Origin: Bosea sp. NBC_00550
Lineage (GTDB): Bacteria; Pseudomonadota; Alphaproteobacteria; Rhizobiales; Beijerinckiaceae
Direction of reading: 5' to 3'
Assembly: GCF_026020075.1 (NCBI RefSeq)
Contig: NZ_CP102773.1
Span: forward strand, 434,001 to 498,000
DNA length: 64,000 nucleotides
In this document: positions 8,443 through 16,342 of the stretch, in pieces
How positions within the stretch are numbered: position 1 is the stretch's first letter
Layout: every line of letters begins with the position of its first letter
Program-made: the position numbers and the translations under genes
Notes under the pieces: model-generated
Told to the model about the DNA's origin: nothing
The model's database searches: none
The model's input: the letters and a program-made list of their open reading frames with translations, nothing else

Positions 8443-9048
8443 ATGCGTGTCACGCGGCAGCAGGCCGAGGAAAATCGGCAAACGGTCATCGACGTGGCCA
8501 GCCGCCTGTTCCGGGAGCACGGGTTCGACGGCATCGGGCTGAAGGATCTGATGGCCGGCGCCGGTCTGACGCAGGGCGCCTTCTACAAGCAGTTCGAATC
8601 CAAGAATGATCTGGCAGCGCAGGCGTCCAGGCGCGCGCTGGAGAGCGCCTCGGAACGTTGGTCGGATGCGGCCCGGTCCAGGCCTGATCATCCGTTGGCG
8701 GCAGTTGTCGATTTCTATCTCAGCATGGGCCACTGCGCCGAGAAGATGGATGGTTGTCCGGTCGTCGCGTTGGGTTCCGATGCGGCCCGGCAGGGTCCAG
8801 CCGTGAAGGCGGCTTTTGAGGCCGGGATCGAAGAATATCTGCAGATGCTGGGTCCATGGGTCGGGACGGCCGACGGTGATGCGCCAGACAACAAAGCCAT
8901 GGCTATTCTCTCGACAATGGTGGGAGCGGTGCTCCTGTCCCGCGCCGTCAATGATGAGCGGATGTCAGAGCGTTTTCTGGAAGCGGCCGCCGAAAGCGTG
9001 CTGGCACAGTCGTCTGTGGGCGATGCACCTCCGAGCCGGCGCCAATGA
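8443..9048 (+). CDS. TetR-family transcriptional regulator
   Basis: A 201-residue protein, typical TetR size. The N-terminal helix-turn-helix is seen in ENRQTVIDVASRLFREHGFDGIGLKDLMAGAGLTQGAFYKQFESKNDL. The ligand domain has FYLSMGHCAEKMDGCPVVALGSDAAR, common in TetR proteins near drug pumps. The ATG at 8443 is chosen for the TTGGAGGT ribosome-binding site just upstream; a start at 8383 would run through the operator. It overlaps the next gene by 4 bases, forming a TetR-MFS-fabF operon, and faces the RND operon. Its ligand is probably a pump substrate. Confidence 0.92.
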   Translation: MRVTRQQAEENRQTVIDVASRLFREHGFDGIGLKDLMAGAGLTQGAFYKQFESKNDLAAQASRRALESASERWSDAARSRPDHPLAAVVDFYLSMGHCAEKMDGCPVVALGSDAARQGPAVKAAFEAGIEEYLQMLGPWVGTADGDAPDNKAMAILSTMVGAVLLSRAVNDERMSERFLEAAAESVLAQSSVGDAPPSRRQ

Positions 9049-10349
9049 CGATGTCGTCCGCCGAGGATCGCAGCACAGGTGCTCCGGATACCGGGCCCGT
9101 GCTGGATAGCCCAACGACCACGCCCTCGGGGAAGCGGCTAAACGGCGGGATCCTGTTCCTGCTTGCTGGACTCGCAGCGCTTGGCGCGCTCGCCACCAAC
9201 ATCATCCTGCCGGCCTTTCCGCAGATTGGCTCGGAGTTGGCGATTTCCTCGCCAGAACTCGGCCTCCTGCTCAGCAGCTTCTTCATCGCCTTCGCGATCG
9301 GGCAGTTGTTCGTGGGGCCGCTCGCGGACCGGTTTGGCCGCAAGCCCCTGGTGCTTGGCGGTCTGATCGTCTTCGCCGCGGGTAGCACCATCAGCGCCCT
9401 CGCAGGCGATCTGTCCATGCTGTTGCTGGGCCGGATCGTTCAGGCGCTCGGAGCCTGCGCGGCATCGGTCCTTGCGCGTGCCATAGCCCGTGACCTCTTC
9501 GATGGCGTAGCCTTGGGACGGGCTTTGGCACTGACCATGATCGCGGGAGCGGTGGCGCCGGGGTTCTCGCCGCTGTTCGGAGGCGTTCTATCCGGCGCCT
9601 TCGGCTGGCGGGTGTTGTTTGTCGTGGTTGCCGTCTTCGGTCTCGCGCTCGCCTGGCATTATGTCGCCAGCGTCGGCGAGACCCACGCTGTCGAGCGTCG
9701 GACGCCGCTGGCGTTTTCGTCGGTGGCATCGACTTACCGGGACCTCGCGGCCGATCAGCGGTTTCTGCTGCCCGCCCTGGCGGTGAGCTTCGTCATCGGC
9801 GGGCTGTACAGCTTCTTCGCGGCTGCGCCGGGCGTGCTGATGAACACACTGGGTCTCAGCGCTATTCAGCTCGGCCTGTCTTTTGCGGCGACGGTTCTGG
9901 TCGTGTTTGCCGCCGGCTTCCTGGCGCCGCGCCTGGCACGCCGTCACGGTGACCGCGGGGTCGGCCTGCTGGGCCTCATCGTCGCACTCGCTGGCGGTTT
10001 CGCCATGTTCGGGTTCGCCGCATGGCCGAGCTTCACAACCTTCACGTCGGCCATTGTCCTCTATCTTTTCGGCATGGGGCTGATCAATCCGCTCGGCACG
10101 GCCATCGCGCTCCATCCCTTCGGTCGGCAGGCAGGGTCGGCGTCCTCGCTGCTCGGATTCCTGCAGATGAGCTGCGCCGCGATCGGCGCGTTCGTCGCCA
10201 GCTCGCTGCCGTTTTCACCGCCTGCGTCCCTTGCCGCCGTCCTGACCATGGCAGTCGTTCTGGCAATCGCCGCATTCCTCCCCGTTTTCCTGCGGCGGAG
10301 CCGGACGGCGCCCAGCGGGCGAGCCGGAACCTACTGGAGGCTGATATGA
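9045..10349 (+). CDS. Bcr/CflA-type MFS multidrug efflux transporter
   Basis: A 434-residue membrane protein with about 12 predicted helices. The first helices read LFLLAGLAALGALATNIILPAFPQ, and MFS motif A is VGPLADRFGRKPLVLGG. GRIVQALGACAASVLARAIARDLFDG matches the Bcr/CflA signature around helix 4-5. The family exports drugs by proton antiport across the inner membrane. The gene overlaps both the TetR stop upstream (4 bases) and the fabF start downstream (4 bases), so the three are translated from one transcript. It complements the RND pump in what looks like one efflux response. Confidence 0.9.
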   Translation: MTMSSAEDRSTGAPDTGPVLDSPTTTPSGKRLNGGILFLLAGLAALGALATNIILPAFPQIGSELAISSPELGLLLSSFFIAFAIGQLFVGPLADRFGRKPLVLGGLIVFAAGSTISALAGDLSMLLLGRIVQALGACAASVLARAIARDLFDGVALGRALALTMIAGAVAPGFSPLFGGVLSGAFGWRVLFVVVAVFGLALAWHYVASVGETHAVERRTPLAFSSVASTYRDLAADQRFLLPALAVSFVIGGLYSFFAAAPGVLMNTLGLSAIQLGLSFAATVLVVFAAGFLAPRLARRHGDRGVGLLGLIVALAGGFAMFGFAAWPSFTTFTSAIVLYLFGMGLINPLGTAIALHPFGRQAGSASSLLGFLQMSCAAIGAFVASSLPFSPPASLAAVLTMAVVLAIAAFLPVFLRRSRTAPSGRAGTYWRLI

Positions 10350-11629
10350 GACGGATTGTTGCCACAGGGCTGGGTGCGGTGACCCCGCTGGCGGCCGGTG
10401 TCGCGCCAAGCTGGGCGCGCCTGCTGGAGGGTCGGTCGGGAATCCGCAGGCTCCCTGACGAGATGGTCGGCGATCTCTCGGCCAAGGTTGGAGGCGTCGT
10501 GCCTTCAAGGCAGGAGGAACCCGAGGCAGGCTTCGATCCCGACGCCGTGCTGCCGCCGAAAGACCAGCGGAAGGTCGACCGGTTCATCATCTTTGCGCTG
10601 GCGGCGGCAGACGAGGCACTTGCGCAGGCCAACTGGAAGCCCGACGAGGAATCCGGGCGCTTGCGCACGGCAACGATCATAGCGTCGGGCATCGGCGGAT
10701 TCCCGGCGATAACTGAAGCGGTGCGCACCGTCGATACCCGGGGCGTGCGCCGGATGTCGCCGTTCACGATCCCATCCTTCCTGGTGAACCTCGCGGCGGG
10801 GCACATCTCCATCCGCCACGAATTCAAGGGTCCTCTCGGTGCGCCCGTAACGGCTTGCGCGGCCGGGATCCAGGCGATCGGGGATGCGGCTCGTCTGATC
10901 CGCGCAGGAGAAGCCGACGTCGCCGTGTGCGGCGGCACGGAAGCCTGCATGAACATTGTCAGCCTCGGCGGCTTTGCCGCTGCACGCTCTTTGTCGACCG
11001 GCTTCAACGACAGGCCTGCCGAGGCCTCGCGCCCGTTCGACACAGCCCGCGACGGCTTCGTCATGGGCGAGGGAGCCGGCATGCTGGTGATCGAGGAACT
11101 GGAACATGCTCTGGCGCGCGGCGCCACGCCGCTCGCCGAGCTCGTGGGCTACGGTACGACCTCTGACGCGCACCACATCACATCCGGTCCCGAGGACGGC
11201 AATGGGGCCCGCCGGGCCATGGAGATCGCAATCGCCCAGGCGGGGATTACTCCGCGCGAGATCGGCCATCTTAACGCCCACGCCACCTCGACCCCGGTCG
11301 GCGATCTCGGTGAGCTCGCCGCGGTCAAGGCATTGTTCGGCTCAGACGGCGAAATCGCCGTCAGCGCGACAAAGTCGGCCACTGGACACCTGCTTGGCGC
11401 CACCGGCGGCCTCGGCGCGATCTTCGCCATCCTGGCGCTCCAGCATCAGCTGGCTCCGCCGACGCTCAATCTCGATACGCCCGATCCTGGCGGCGACGGC
11501 ATCGACTTCGTCAGACACGCGGCCCGGCCGGTGGCGACGGACTACGCGATTGCCAACGGTTTCGGCTTCGGCGGCGTCAACGCCAGCGTGCTGTTCCGGC
11601 GCTGGACGGGTCAGGCGGCCGCGTGCTGA
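10346..11629 (+). CDS. fabF: Beta-ketoacyl-ACP synthase II (FabF) paralogue
   Basis: A 427-residue condensing enzyme of KAS II length. Catalytic residues are all present: Cys171 in PVTACAAGIQ, His312 in NAHATSTPVGD, Lys343 and His348 in TKSATGHLLGATGG. The gatekeeper loop NGFGFGGVN is near the C-terminus. It condenses malonyl-ACP with acyl-ACP in fatty-acid elongation. The ATG at 10346 overlaps the stop of the MFS gene; the frame is open further upstream, but that part is antiparallel noise inside the MFS gene. Its place at the end of a TetR-controlled efflux operon, away from acpP or fabG, is unusual. It could remodel membrane lipids, or act as a spare target enzyme under attack by a KAS inhibitor. 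Confidence 0.93.
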   Translation: MRRIVATGLGAVTPLAAGVAPSWARLLEGRSGIRRLPDEMVGDLSAKVGGVVPSRQEEPEAGFDPDAVLPPKDQRKVDRFIIFALAAADEALAQANWKPDEESGRLRTATIIASGIGGFPAITEAVRTVDTRGVRRMSPFTIPSFLVNLAAGHISIRHEFKGPLGAPVTACAAGIQAIGDAARLIRAGEADVAVCGGTEACMNIVSLGGFAAARSLSTGFNDRPAEASRPFDTARDGFVMGEGAGMLVIEELEHALARGATPLAELVGYGTTSDAHHITSGPEDGNGARRAMEIAIAQAGITPREIGHLNAHATSTPVGDLGELAAVKALFGSDGEIAVSATKSATGHLLGATGGLGAIFAILALQHQLAPPTLNLDTPDPGGDGIDFVRHAARPVATDYAIANGFGFGGVNASVLFRRWTGQAAAC

Positions 11630-11747
11630 CGCGACGTACGACACGCGCCAAAACCAGACCTCAAGCATCTGCCGGAAAGCCGACATTCGTTATTCCAATG
11701 GAAGGCGCGAACTTGCGACCAAGTCCGCTCAAGCCAAGAACTCAGCT

Positions 11748-11862
11748 TCAGGCCGCACCAATGGTCATGCCGCCGCAGACATAGACCGTCTGCCTGGTCA
11801 CGAAGCCGCTGCGGGCGTCGAGCAGGAAGGCGACCGCGTTGGCGATATCGTCCGGCTCCGCA
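11748..11862 (-). pseudogene. C-terminal remnant of a short-chain dehydrogenase
   Basis: The minus strand reads EPDDIANAVAFLLDARSGFVTRQTVYVCGGM, then a short tail and a stop at 11748. This is the standard FabG-like SDR C-terminus (EDIA.AVAFL.S...FVTGQ...V.GG). Nothing upstream of 11862 continues it. The remaining space 11863-12102 shows no gene. Confidence 0.6.
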
Positions 11863-12102
11863 TCTCACAACGGCAACGCATCACGTCGCCGCATCGACAC
11901 TCCGGCCCGTGGCGACCAGCGCTCCATCAAGTCTGTTGTCACCCCGCGTCGCGTCCGAGTGAAGATGAAGGGTGGACGGGCGAGCGCCAACGGCCTGAGC
12001 GCCGCCCTCACGGCATGAGAGCCGCACTATTTGGCGGAGCGCCCCCGATGGGATCGGCGAATCCAATAGCGAGGCGCCATGTTTTCCTTCGCCGGGGGTG
12101 GT

Positions 12103-12435
12103 TTAGGGGACGACGAGATATTGCGGCGGCGGATCGATCGTCGTGCCGGGGCCGTAGTTGACCAGATAGGACTCGATCCAGATTCTCTTGCGATCGAGCC
12201 GACCCGTGCCGACGGCTTGGTTCTTGTAATGTCCGCAGCGCAAATGCGGCTTAACGTGGCCTCGGCCTTCTGCGTAGTCGTGTTGTTTGCCCTGCCGATC
12301 GGTGACGTAACCGATATGCACGGTGACGTAATCCTTGGTGATCGGCGGCTTTCCTTTCTTGATCCGTGCGGCATCGAGCTTCGGACTGACCGGCGCGGGC
12401 GGTCGGGTGCTGATGCCGCGCACATGCAGCGTCAT
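12103..12435 (-). CDS. Hypothetical protein
   Basis: A 110-residue frame with a coherent C-terminal half: ITKDYVTVHIGYVTDRQG, GHVKPHLRCGHYKNQAVG and DRKRIWIESYLVNYG. The His/Arg-rich GHVKPHLRCGHYK stretch resembles the end of conserved proteins of unknown role found in rhizobial and phage-like regions. It starts 15 bases beyond the stop of the next upstream gene, in a different frame. The two could be parts of one roughly 300-residue gene broken by a frameshift near 12440. No function can be assigned. Confidence 0.5.
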   Translation of the reverse strand: MTLHVRGISTRPPAPVSPKLDAARIKKGKPPITKDYVTVHIGYVTDRQGKQHDYAEGRGHVKPHLRCGHYKNQAVGTGRLDRKRIWIESYLVNYGPGTTIDPPPQYLVVP

Positions 12436-12449
12436 GGCGAGGCAGAGAG

Positions 12450-13013
12450 CTATTCCTGCCGTTGGGCGGTATGAGGGTCGATGAAAGAGGGCAAGTGCGC
12501 CGAGGTTGTTGGCGGGCCATCGTATCGCTGAACTACGGCTTCGCCGCTCGGGAGGAACGAAGCGGTAAAAGGATGACCGAAGACAAGATTGCGACTAGAG
12601 CGGGGAAAATGGATGGCCCACCATACGCGATAGCTGTTCGGTGCCGCCTCCTTAATCAGCCAGAACAAGCGATGATCCGGTCCTTCCTCCCATTCGACCA
12701 GCATCGTCTCGTAAGGAAGCTTGGTGCGGCCTGCGCCAATCGCAATAGCCACCGCATGGGTGTAGTCGCCAGAATGCTCCTCGAGCCACTCGATCACATC
12801 ACGCGAAAAGACGAATTTCGGTGCCGTCTGCATGCGGGCAAAGACCTCAGCCGCTCCCGGAAAATTGGGGTGCGGCTGGAAGCGCAGGTCATGAAAACGG
12901 CTAACCGGCAATTTCGCCCCCTTCGGACGATCCCAATCCAGCAACGTGACTGAGGCGCGGACGAGCTTGCGGCACCATACCGGAATCCCATCGAGCGAAG
13001 CAATTTGCGCCAT
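12450..13013 (-). CDS. Hypothetical protein
   Basis: A 187-residue soluble protein, rich in Trp, Phe and His (WLEEHSGDYTHAVAIAIG, MLVEWEEGPDHRLFWLIKE, YRVWWAIHFP). No membrane segment or recognised catalytic motif is seen. Composition is consistent with a real gene, and no better frame exists on the other strand. It is directly upstream of the 110-residue gene and may be the N-terminal part of the same ancestral protein. Confidence 0.55.
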   Translation of the reverse strand: MAQIASLDGIPVWCRKLVRASVTLLDWDRPKGAKLPVSRFHDLRFQPHPNFPGAAEVFARMQTAPKFVFSRDVIEWLEEHSGDYTHAVAIAIGAGRTKLPYETMLVEWEEGPDHRLFWLIKEAAPNSYRVWWAIHFPRSSRNLVFGHPFTASFLPSGEAVVQRYDGPPTTSAHLPSFIDPHTAQRQE

Positions 13014-13139
13014 GGTGTAGCGCCACCCGGGCGATCAGTGTGCCGAGGAGCCCCCGCGGGGCGAGATGCGCCAATATCTGCCCTTCGCTCGCCTCCATAT
13101 AACGGACGTTCAGTTTTCCGGCCGCCGCCTCGACCGCCC

Positions 13140-13484
13140 CTACACACACCCGCAATGCAAGTGAAAGTCGGCCGCCGTCGTTAGGTTGTCTGTTGACAAG
13201 TTTCGACTAGGACGGCTGCGCTCCGGCTTGGGCCCTTCGCCGGCAAGCCCGGCGAATATCTGGTCGAAGACACCGAGCCGGCTCCAGCGAATGAAACGGT
13301 TGTAGAGCGTCTTGTGGGGACCATAGTCCTTGGGCGCGTCCTTCCACTGCAGGCCGTTGCGGATCACGTAGACGATGCCGCTCACGACGCGCCGGTCATC
13401 GACCCGAGGAACCCTATGCGAAAGCGGGAAATGCGGCGCGATCCGCGCCATCTGGCGCTCGCTCAGCAGAAACAAATCACCCAT
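13140..13484 (-). mobile_element. IS5-family transposase, N-terminal fragment
   Basis: The frame from an ATG at 13484 reads LLSERQMARIAPHFPLSHRVPRVDDRRVVSGIVYVIRNGLQWKDAP, then PHKTLYNRFIRWSRLGVFDQIFAGLA. This is the conserved N-terminal domain of IS5-group transposases. Homology ends near 13230, and the frame then runs into unrelated sequence with a stop at 13140. The DDE catalytic half is missing, so the element is dead. The adjacent space 13515-13780 contains no recognisable gene. Confidence 0.8.
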
Positions 13485-13780
13485 CACGGCATCCTCCCGG
13501 ACACCGTGAATCACATCTCAAGCCCGATTAATAGGTCCTGAGCCTAGGCGGCAACCCACATGATCGCCATCAATGGCACGACGCTTTTCCCAGCGTTAGT
13601 TCTCGAATGTTTTAAGCGCGAAGAGGTTCAAAGGCTTCACTGCCCCGATGCAAGCCAGACCCAAAGCCGCGACCTTGCCATAACTGATGTCACCGCTTCA
13701 GGCGCACCACCTCTACCGGCCAAACGAGACCGTTGTAGGGACGCTGGCTGGGCACACCTTCTGGCGGCAACTGCTGCCGA

Positions 13781-14386
13781 CTAGGCGGGCACTTTGGTGT
13801 TCGTTTGATCGACGCCCATGGCCTTCATGTCCTCGTAGCGGTCGCCAATCCTGGCATGCGGCCTGCCGCTGGTCGCCGCGCCGATCGCGATGACAAGCTC
13901 GTCCGCGCCCGGCGCATCGGGGATGACGATCGAAGCCGTGAGGAAATGCGAGCGCTTCCCCAGCGTGTTGATGTGGGTGAGCGGCACATCGATGGACGTG
14001 CCGGGCCCTGCGCGCTTGTTGGTGAAGTTGAGGTAGGAAACGCCCTTTACGGCTTCGCGGAGCGCGTTTCCGAAGCGCAGCGTATGGATCAACGCCGAGG
14101 CATGCTCGACCTCACCCGAAACGCCGACAACCGCAGCCTTGCCGTAGGCCTCGACTGCCTCGGCGCCGCCGATCGCCTCGAGCAGGCGCGGCACCATCTT
14201 CGCACCCAGTTCCGGCGCGATCGACATGATCTCCGGCTGCAGATCTTCCACGAAGCCGCGGCCGGCCCATGGGTTTCGGATCACGGCGGCCACCACGCTG
14301 GTGCGGTACGGTTTCGAGACCGCCCGGCCGCCCTCGATCAGAACCTCCTCGCTGGACACGGCAAACTTTCGAATGAGATCTTTCAT
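13781..14386 (-). CDS. DUF1185 'amino acid synthesis' family protein
   Basis: A 201-residue protein matching the DUF1185 (AA_synth) family: KPYRTSVVAAVIRNPWAGRGFVEDLQPEI, GGAEAVEAYGKAAVVGVSGEVEHASALIHTLRFGNALREAV, and the C-terminal ELVIAIGAATSGRPHARIGDR. Despite the family name the biochemical role is not established; members often sit in catabolic operons with hydrolases and oxidoreductases, as here. It lies 45 bases downstream of an alpha/beta hydrolase on the same strand, so the two form a leftward unit. The divergent unit begins with an aldo/keto reductase. Confidence 0.85.
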   Translation of the reverse strand: MKDLIRKFAVSSEEVLIEGGRAVSKPYRTSVVAAVIRNPWAGRGFVEDLQPEIMSIAPELGAKMVPRLLEAIGGAEAVEAYGKAAVVGVSGEVEHASALIHTLRFGNALREAVKGVSYLNFTNKRAGPGTSIDVPLTHINTLGKRSHFLTASIVIPDAPGADELVIAIGAATSGRPHARIGDRYEDMKAMGVDQTNTKVPA

Positions 14387-14431
14387 CGGTCGTCCTCGTT
14401 AAATTGGCGCTGCGTGGCTGTCGGGAAATCG

Positions 14432-15226
14432 CTACTGAGCTAGAAATCTCTCGATGCGATCGGCAACAAGGTCGGGCGTCTCGAGCAGGACGCTGTGCCG
14501 AAGACCCGGCAGGATCTCGACCTTCGAGCCCTTGATCTCTTCGTGCAGGAGGCGTGACATGCGCGGGTTCGAGCCCGGATCGTCCTCGCCCGTCATGATG
14601 AAGGTCGGCGTCCGGATGTCGCTCAGCGGAAGCCCTTCATCCGCAAGGCCGAAGACGCGATAGGCGGCCAGATAGGATTTCGGATCGTTGGCGGCGAGTT
14701 CTTCCAAGCGCTGCGCTACCCGCTCGGGGTTCCTCGCCTTGAACTCGGGCGTAAACCAGCGTTCGGCCGCGGCTCCCGTGACGGCACGGACGCCGTCACT
14801 AGCGAGCAGTTTTGTGCGCTCGATGACGCGCGTCCGTTCCTCGGGCGTGCGCTGAGCCACCGTGCTGATCAGAACGAGTTTAGTCAGTCGGTCGGGCGCC
14901 TCGAGCGCGCAGCACTGGGCGATTAGCCCGCCTAAGGAAAAACCTACAAGCGCGAAATTGGTCAGGCCCTGATGATCTGCCAGCGCAAAGACGTCAGACA
15001 CGAAGTCGGACATCTCGCAGTCGGTCATGCGGCCGGACTTCCCGTGTCCTCGCAGGTCGGCGCGCAGGACGGTGTAGTGCGAAGCGAGCCGCTCGGCGAT
15101 GGCATCCCAGCTTTCGAGATTAGCGCCGACGCCATGCACGAGGACTACGGGATCGCCTGCGCCCTCACGGCGATACCGGATCGACATACCGCCGCGACTT
15201 TCGAAGATTCCCTCAGACTGAGACAC
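14432..15226 (-). CDS. Alpha/beta-fold hydrolase
   Basis: A 264-residue hydrolase similar in layout to 3-oxoadipate enol-lactonases and RutD-like enzymes. The oxyanion HG is in VVLVHGVGANLESW, the nucleophile elbow is GFSLGG with Ser97, the acid is probably in MTGEDDPGSNP, and the catalytic His is in GLRHSVLLE. No signal peptide is present, so it acts in the cytoplasm. It is first in a two-gene unit with the DUF1185 protein, facing an aldo/keto reductase across a 64-base gap containing an operator-like site. Its substrate is probably an ester, lactone or amide intermediate of the cluster's unknown pathway. Confidence 0.88.
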   Translation of the reverse strand: MSQSEGIFESRGGMSIRYRREGAGDPVVLVHGVGANLESWDAIAERLASHYTVLRADLRGHGKSGRMTDCEMSDFVSDVFALADHQGLTNFALVGFSLGGLIAQCCALEAPDRLTKLVLISTVAQRTPEERTRVIERTKLLASDGVRAVTGAAAERWFTPEFKARNPERVAQRLEELAANDPKSYLAAYRVFGLADEGLPLSDIRTPTFIMTGEDDPGSNPRMSRLLHEEIKGSKVEILPGLRHSVLLETPDLVADRIERFLAQ

Positions 15227-15244
15227 TAGCCAGCTCCTTTTGTC

Positions 15245-15256
15245 TGATGGTATACC
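15245..15256. promoter_or_regulatory. Operator-like site shared with the binding-protein promoter at 25890
   Basis: TGATGGTATACC here differs at one base from TGATGGTATGCC at 25890-25901. GGTATACC is a perfect palindrome. It lies between the divergent hydrolase and aldo/keto reductase genes; the other copy lies before the ABC binding protein, next to the GntR gene. A common regulator for the cluster is the simplest reading. Confidence 0.5.
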
Positions 15257-15290
15257 TAATTAGAATGAGCGAGCAAGGGGCTGGACGGGC

Positions 15291-16271
15291 ATGGAATTTA
15301 CGCGTTTCGGGCGAACCAACGTGATGGTTTCTCGCATCGGCCTTGGCGCCATGAGCTTTGGCGACAAAAGCTGGCGCCCCTGGGTTCTCGAGCAGGAAGA
15401 GGCCACGCCCGTCATCCGCAAGGCACTCGAAAGCGGCATCAACCTGATCGACACCTGCGACTTCTATTCGGCGGGCGCGAGCGAGACGATCCTTGGCAAC
15501 GTCCTGTGGGAGCAGGTCAGGCGCGACGAGATCGTGCTGGCAACGAAGGCCGGCAATCCGATGTCGAAGCATGTGAACGGGCGCGGATTCTCCCGCAAGC
15601 ACCTCTTCGAGGCCCTCGACGCCTCCCTGCGCAGGCTGAAGACCGACCACGTCGACCTGTTCCAGACGCACATCTGGGATCCCACGATCGATCTTGAGGA
15701 ACTCGTCGACGCATTCGACGCCATCGTCCGCTCCGGCAAGGCGCTCTATGTCGGCACCGCGCAGGTTCCGGCTTGGTCCTTCGTACGCGGCGTCTGTCTA
15801 GCCGAAAGCCGTCACAAGGCGGTCTTCCGGTCACTGCAGTGCGAGTACAATCCGGCTCACCGTGAAGCCGAACGCGAGCTGATTCCTTTCTGTCGTGACC
15901 AGGGCCTCGCCGTCATTCCCTTCGGCCCTCTGGCGCGGGGTTTCCTCGCCGTCGACAAGAGGCTGGAGGCGGACTGGACCGACCGCGACAAGACTGACGA
16001 CTACACCCGCAAGCATTACTTCCGCTCCGGGGACTTTGCGGTCTTCGATGCGCTGGCCACGGTAGCGCAACGGCATGGCACGACGCCGGGAGTGGTATCC
16101 CTCGCGTGGACGATGCGTCAGCCCGGGGTGACGGCTCCGCTCATGGGGGTCGAGACGGTGGCCCAGGTCGAGGCGGCCTTGGGCGCGCTGGACCTCCAGC
16201 TGACAGACGAGGACCGCAGACTCATCGACGCCGCATATGTGCCGCGTCCCATCAAAGCGGGCGGGCATTGA
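15291..16271 (+). CDS. Aldo/keto reductase
   Basis: A 326-residue NAD(P)H-dependent oxidoreductase. The catalytic tetrad can be followed: Asp and Tyr in NLIDTCDFYSAGASE, Lys in IVLATKAG, His in DLFQTHIWD. The N-terminus MEFTRFGRTNVMVSRIGLGAMSFGD is typical of the YajO/Gpr-like branch. It reduces aldehydes or ketones, or works in reverse, in the cytoplasm. It is the first gene of the rightward operon, 72 bases before the aldehyde dehydrogenase, so the two may act on consecutive alcohol/aldehyde intermediates. Confidence 0.9.
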   Translation: MEFTRFGRTNVMVSRIGLGAMSFGDKSWRPWVLEQEEATPVIRKALESGINLIDTCDFYSAGASETILGNVLWEQVRRDEIVLATKAGNPMSKHVNGRGFSRKHLFEALDASLRRLKTDHVDLFQTHIWDPTIDLEELVDAFDAIVRSGKALYVGTAQVPAWSFVRGVCLAESRHKAVFRSLQCEYNPAHREAERELIPFCRDQGLAVIPFGPLARGFLAVDKRLEADWTDRDKTDDYTRKHYFRSGDFAVFDALATVAQRHGTTPGVVSLAWTMRQPGVTAPLMGVETVAQVEAALGALDLQLTDEDRRLIDAAYVPRPIKAGGH

Positions 16272-16342
16272 ACGTCCGTCCCAGCCCTCAATCCCCTATC
16301 GTTTAAGGCGACGCTGCACATGCGTCGTGCGAGGATCATGTC

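Noticed and set aside
10022..10345. N-terminal extension of the FabF frame
   Set aside because: The extra 108 residues overlap the MFS gene in another frame and are not like any KAS protein; the ATG at 10346 gives the normal FabF start.
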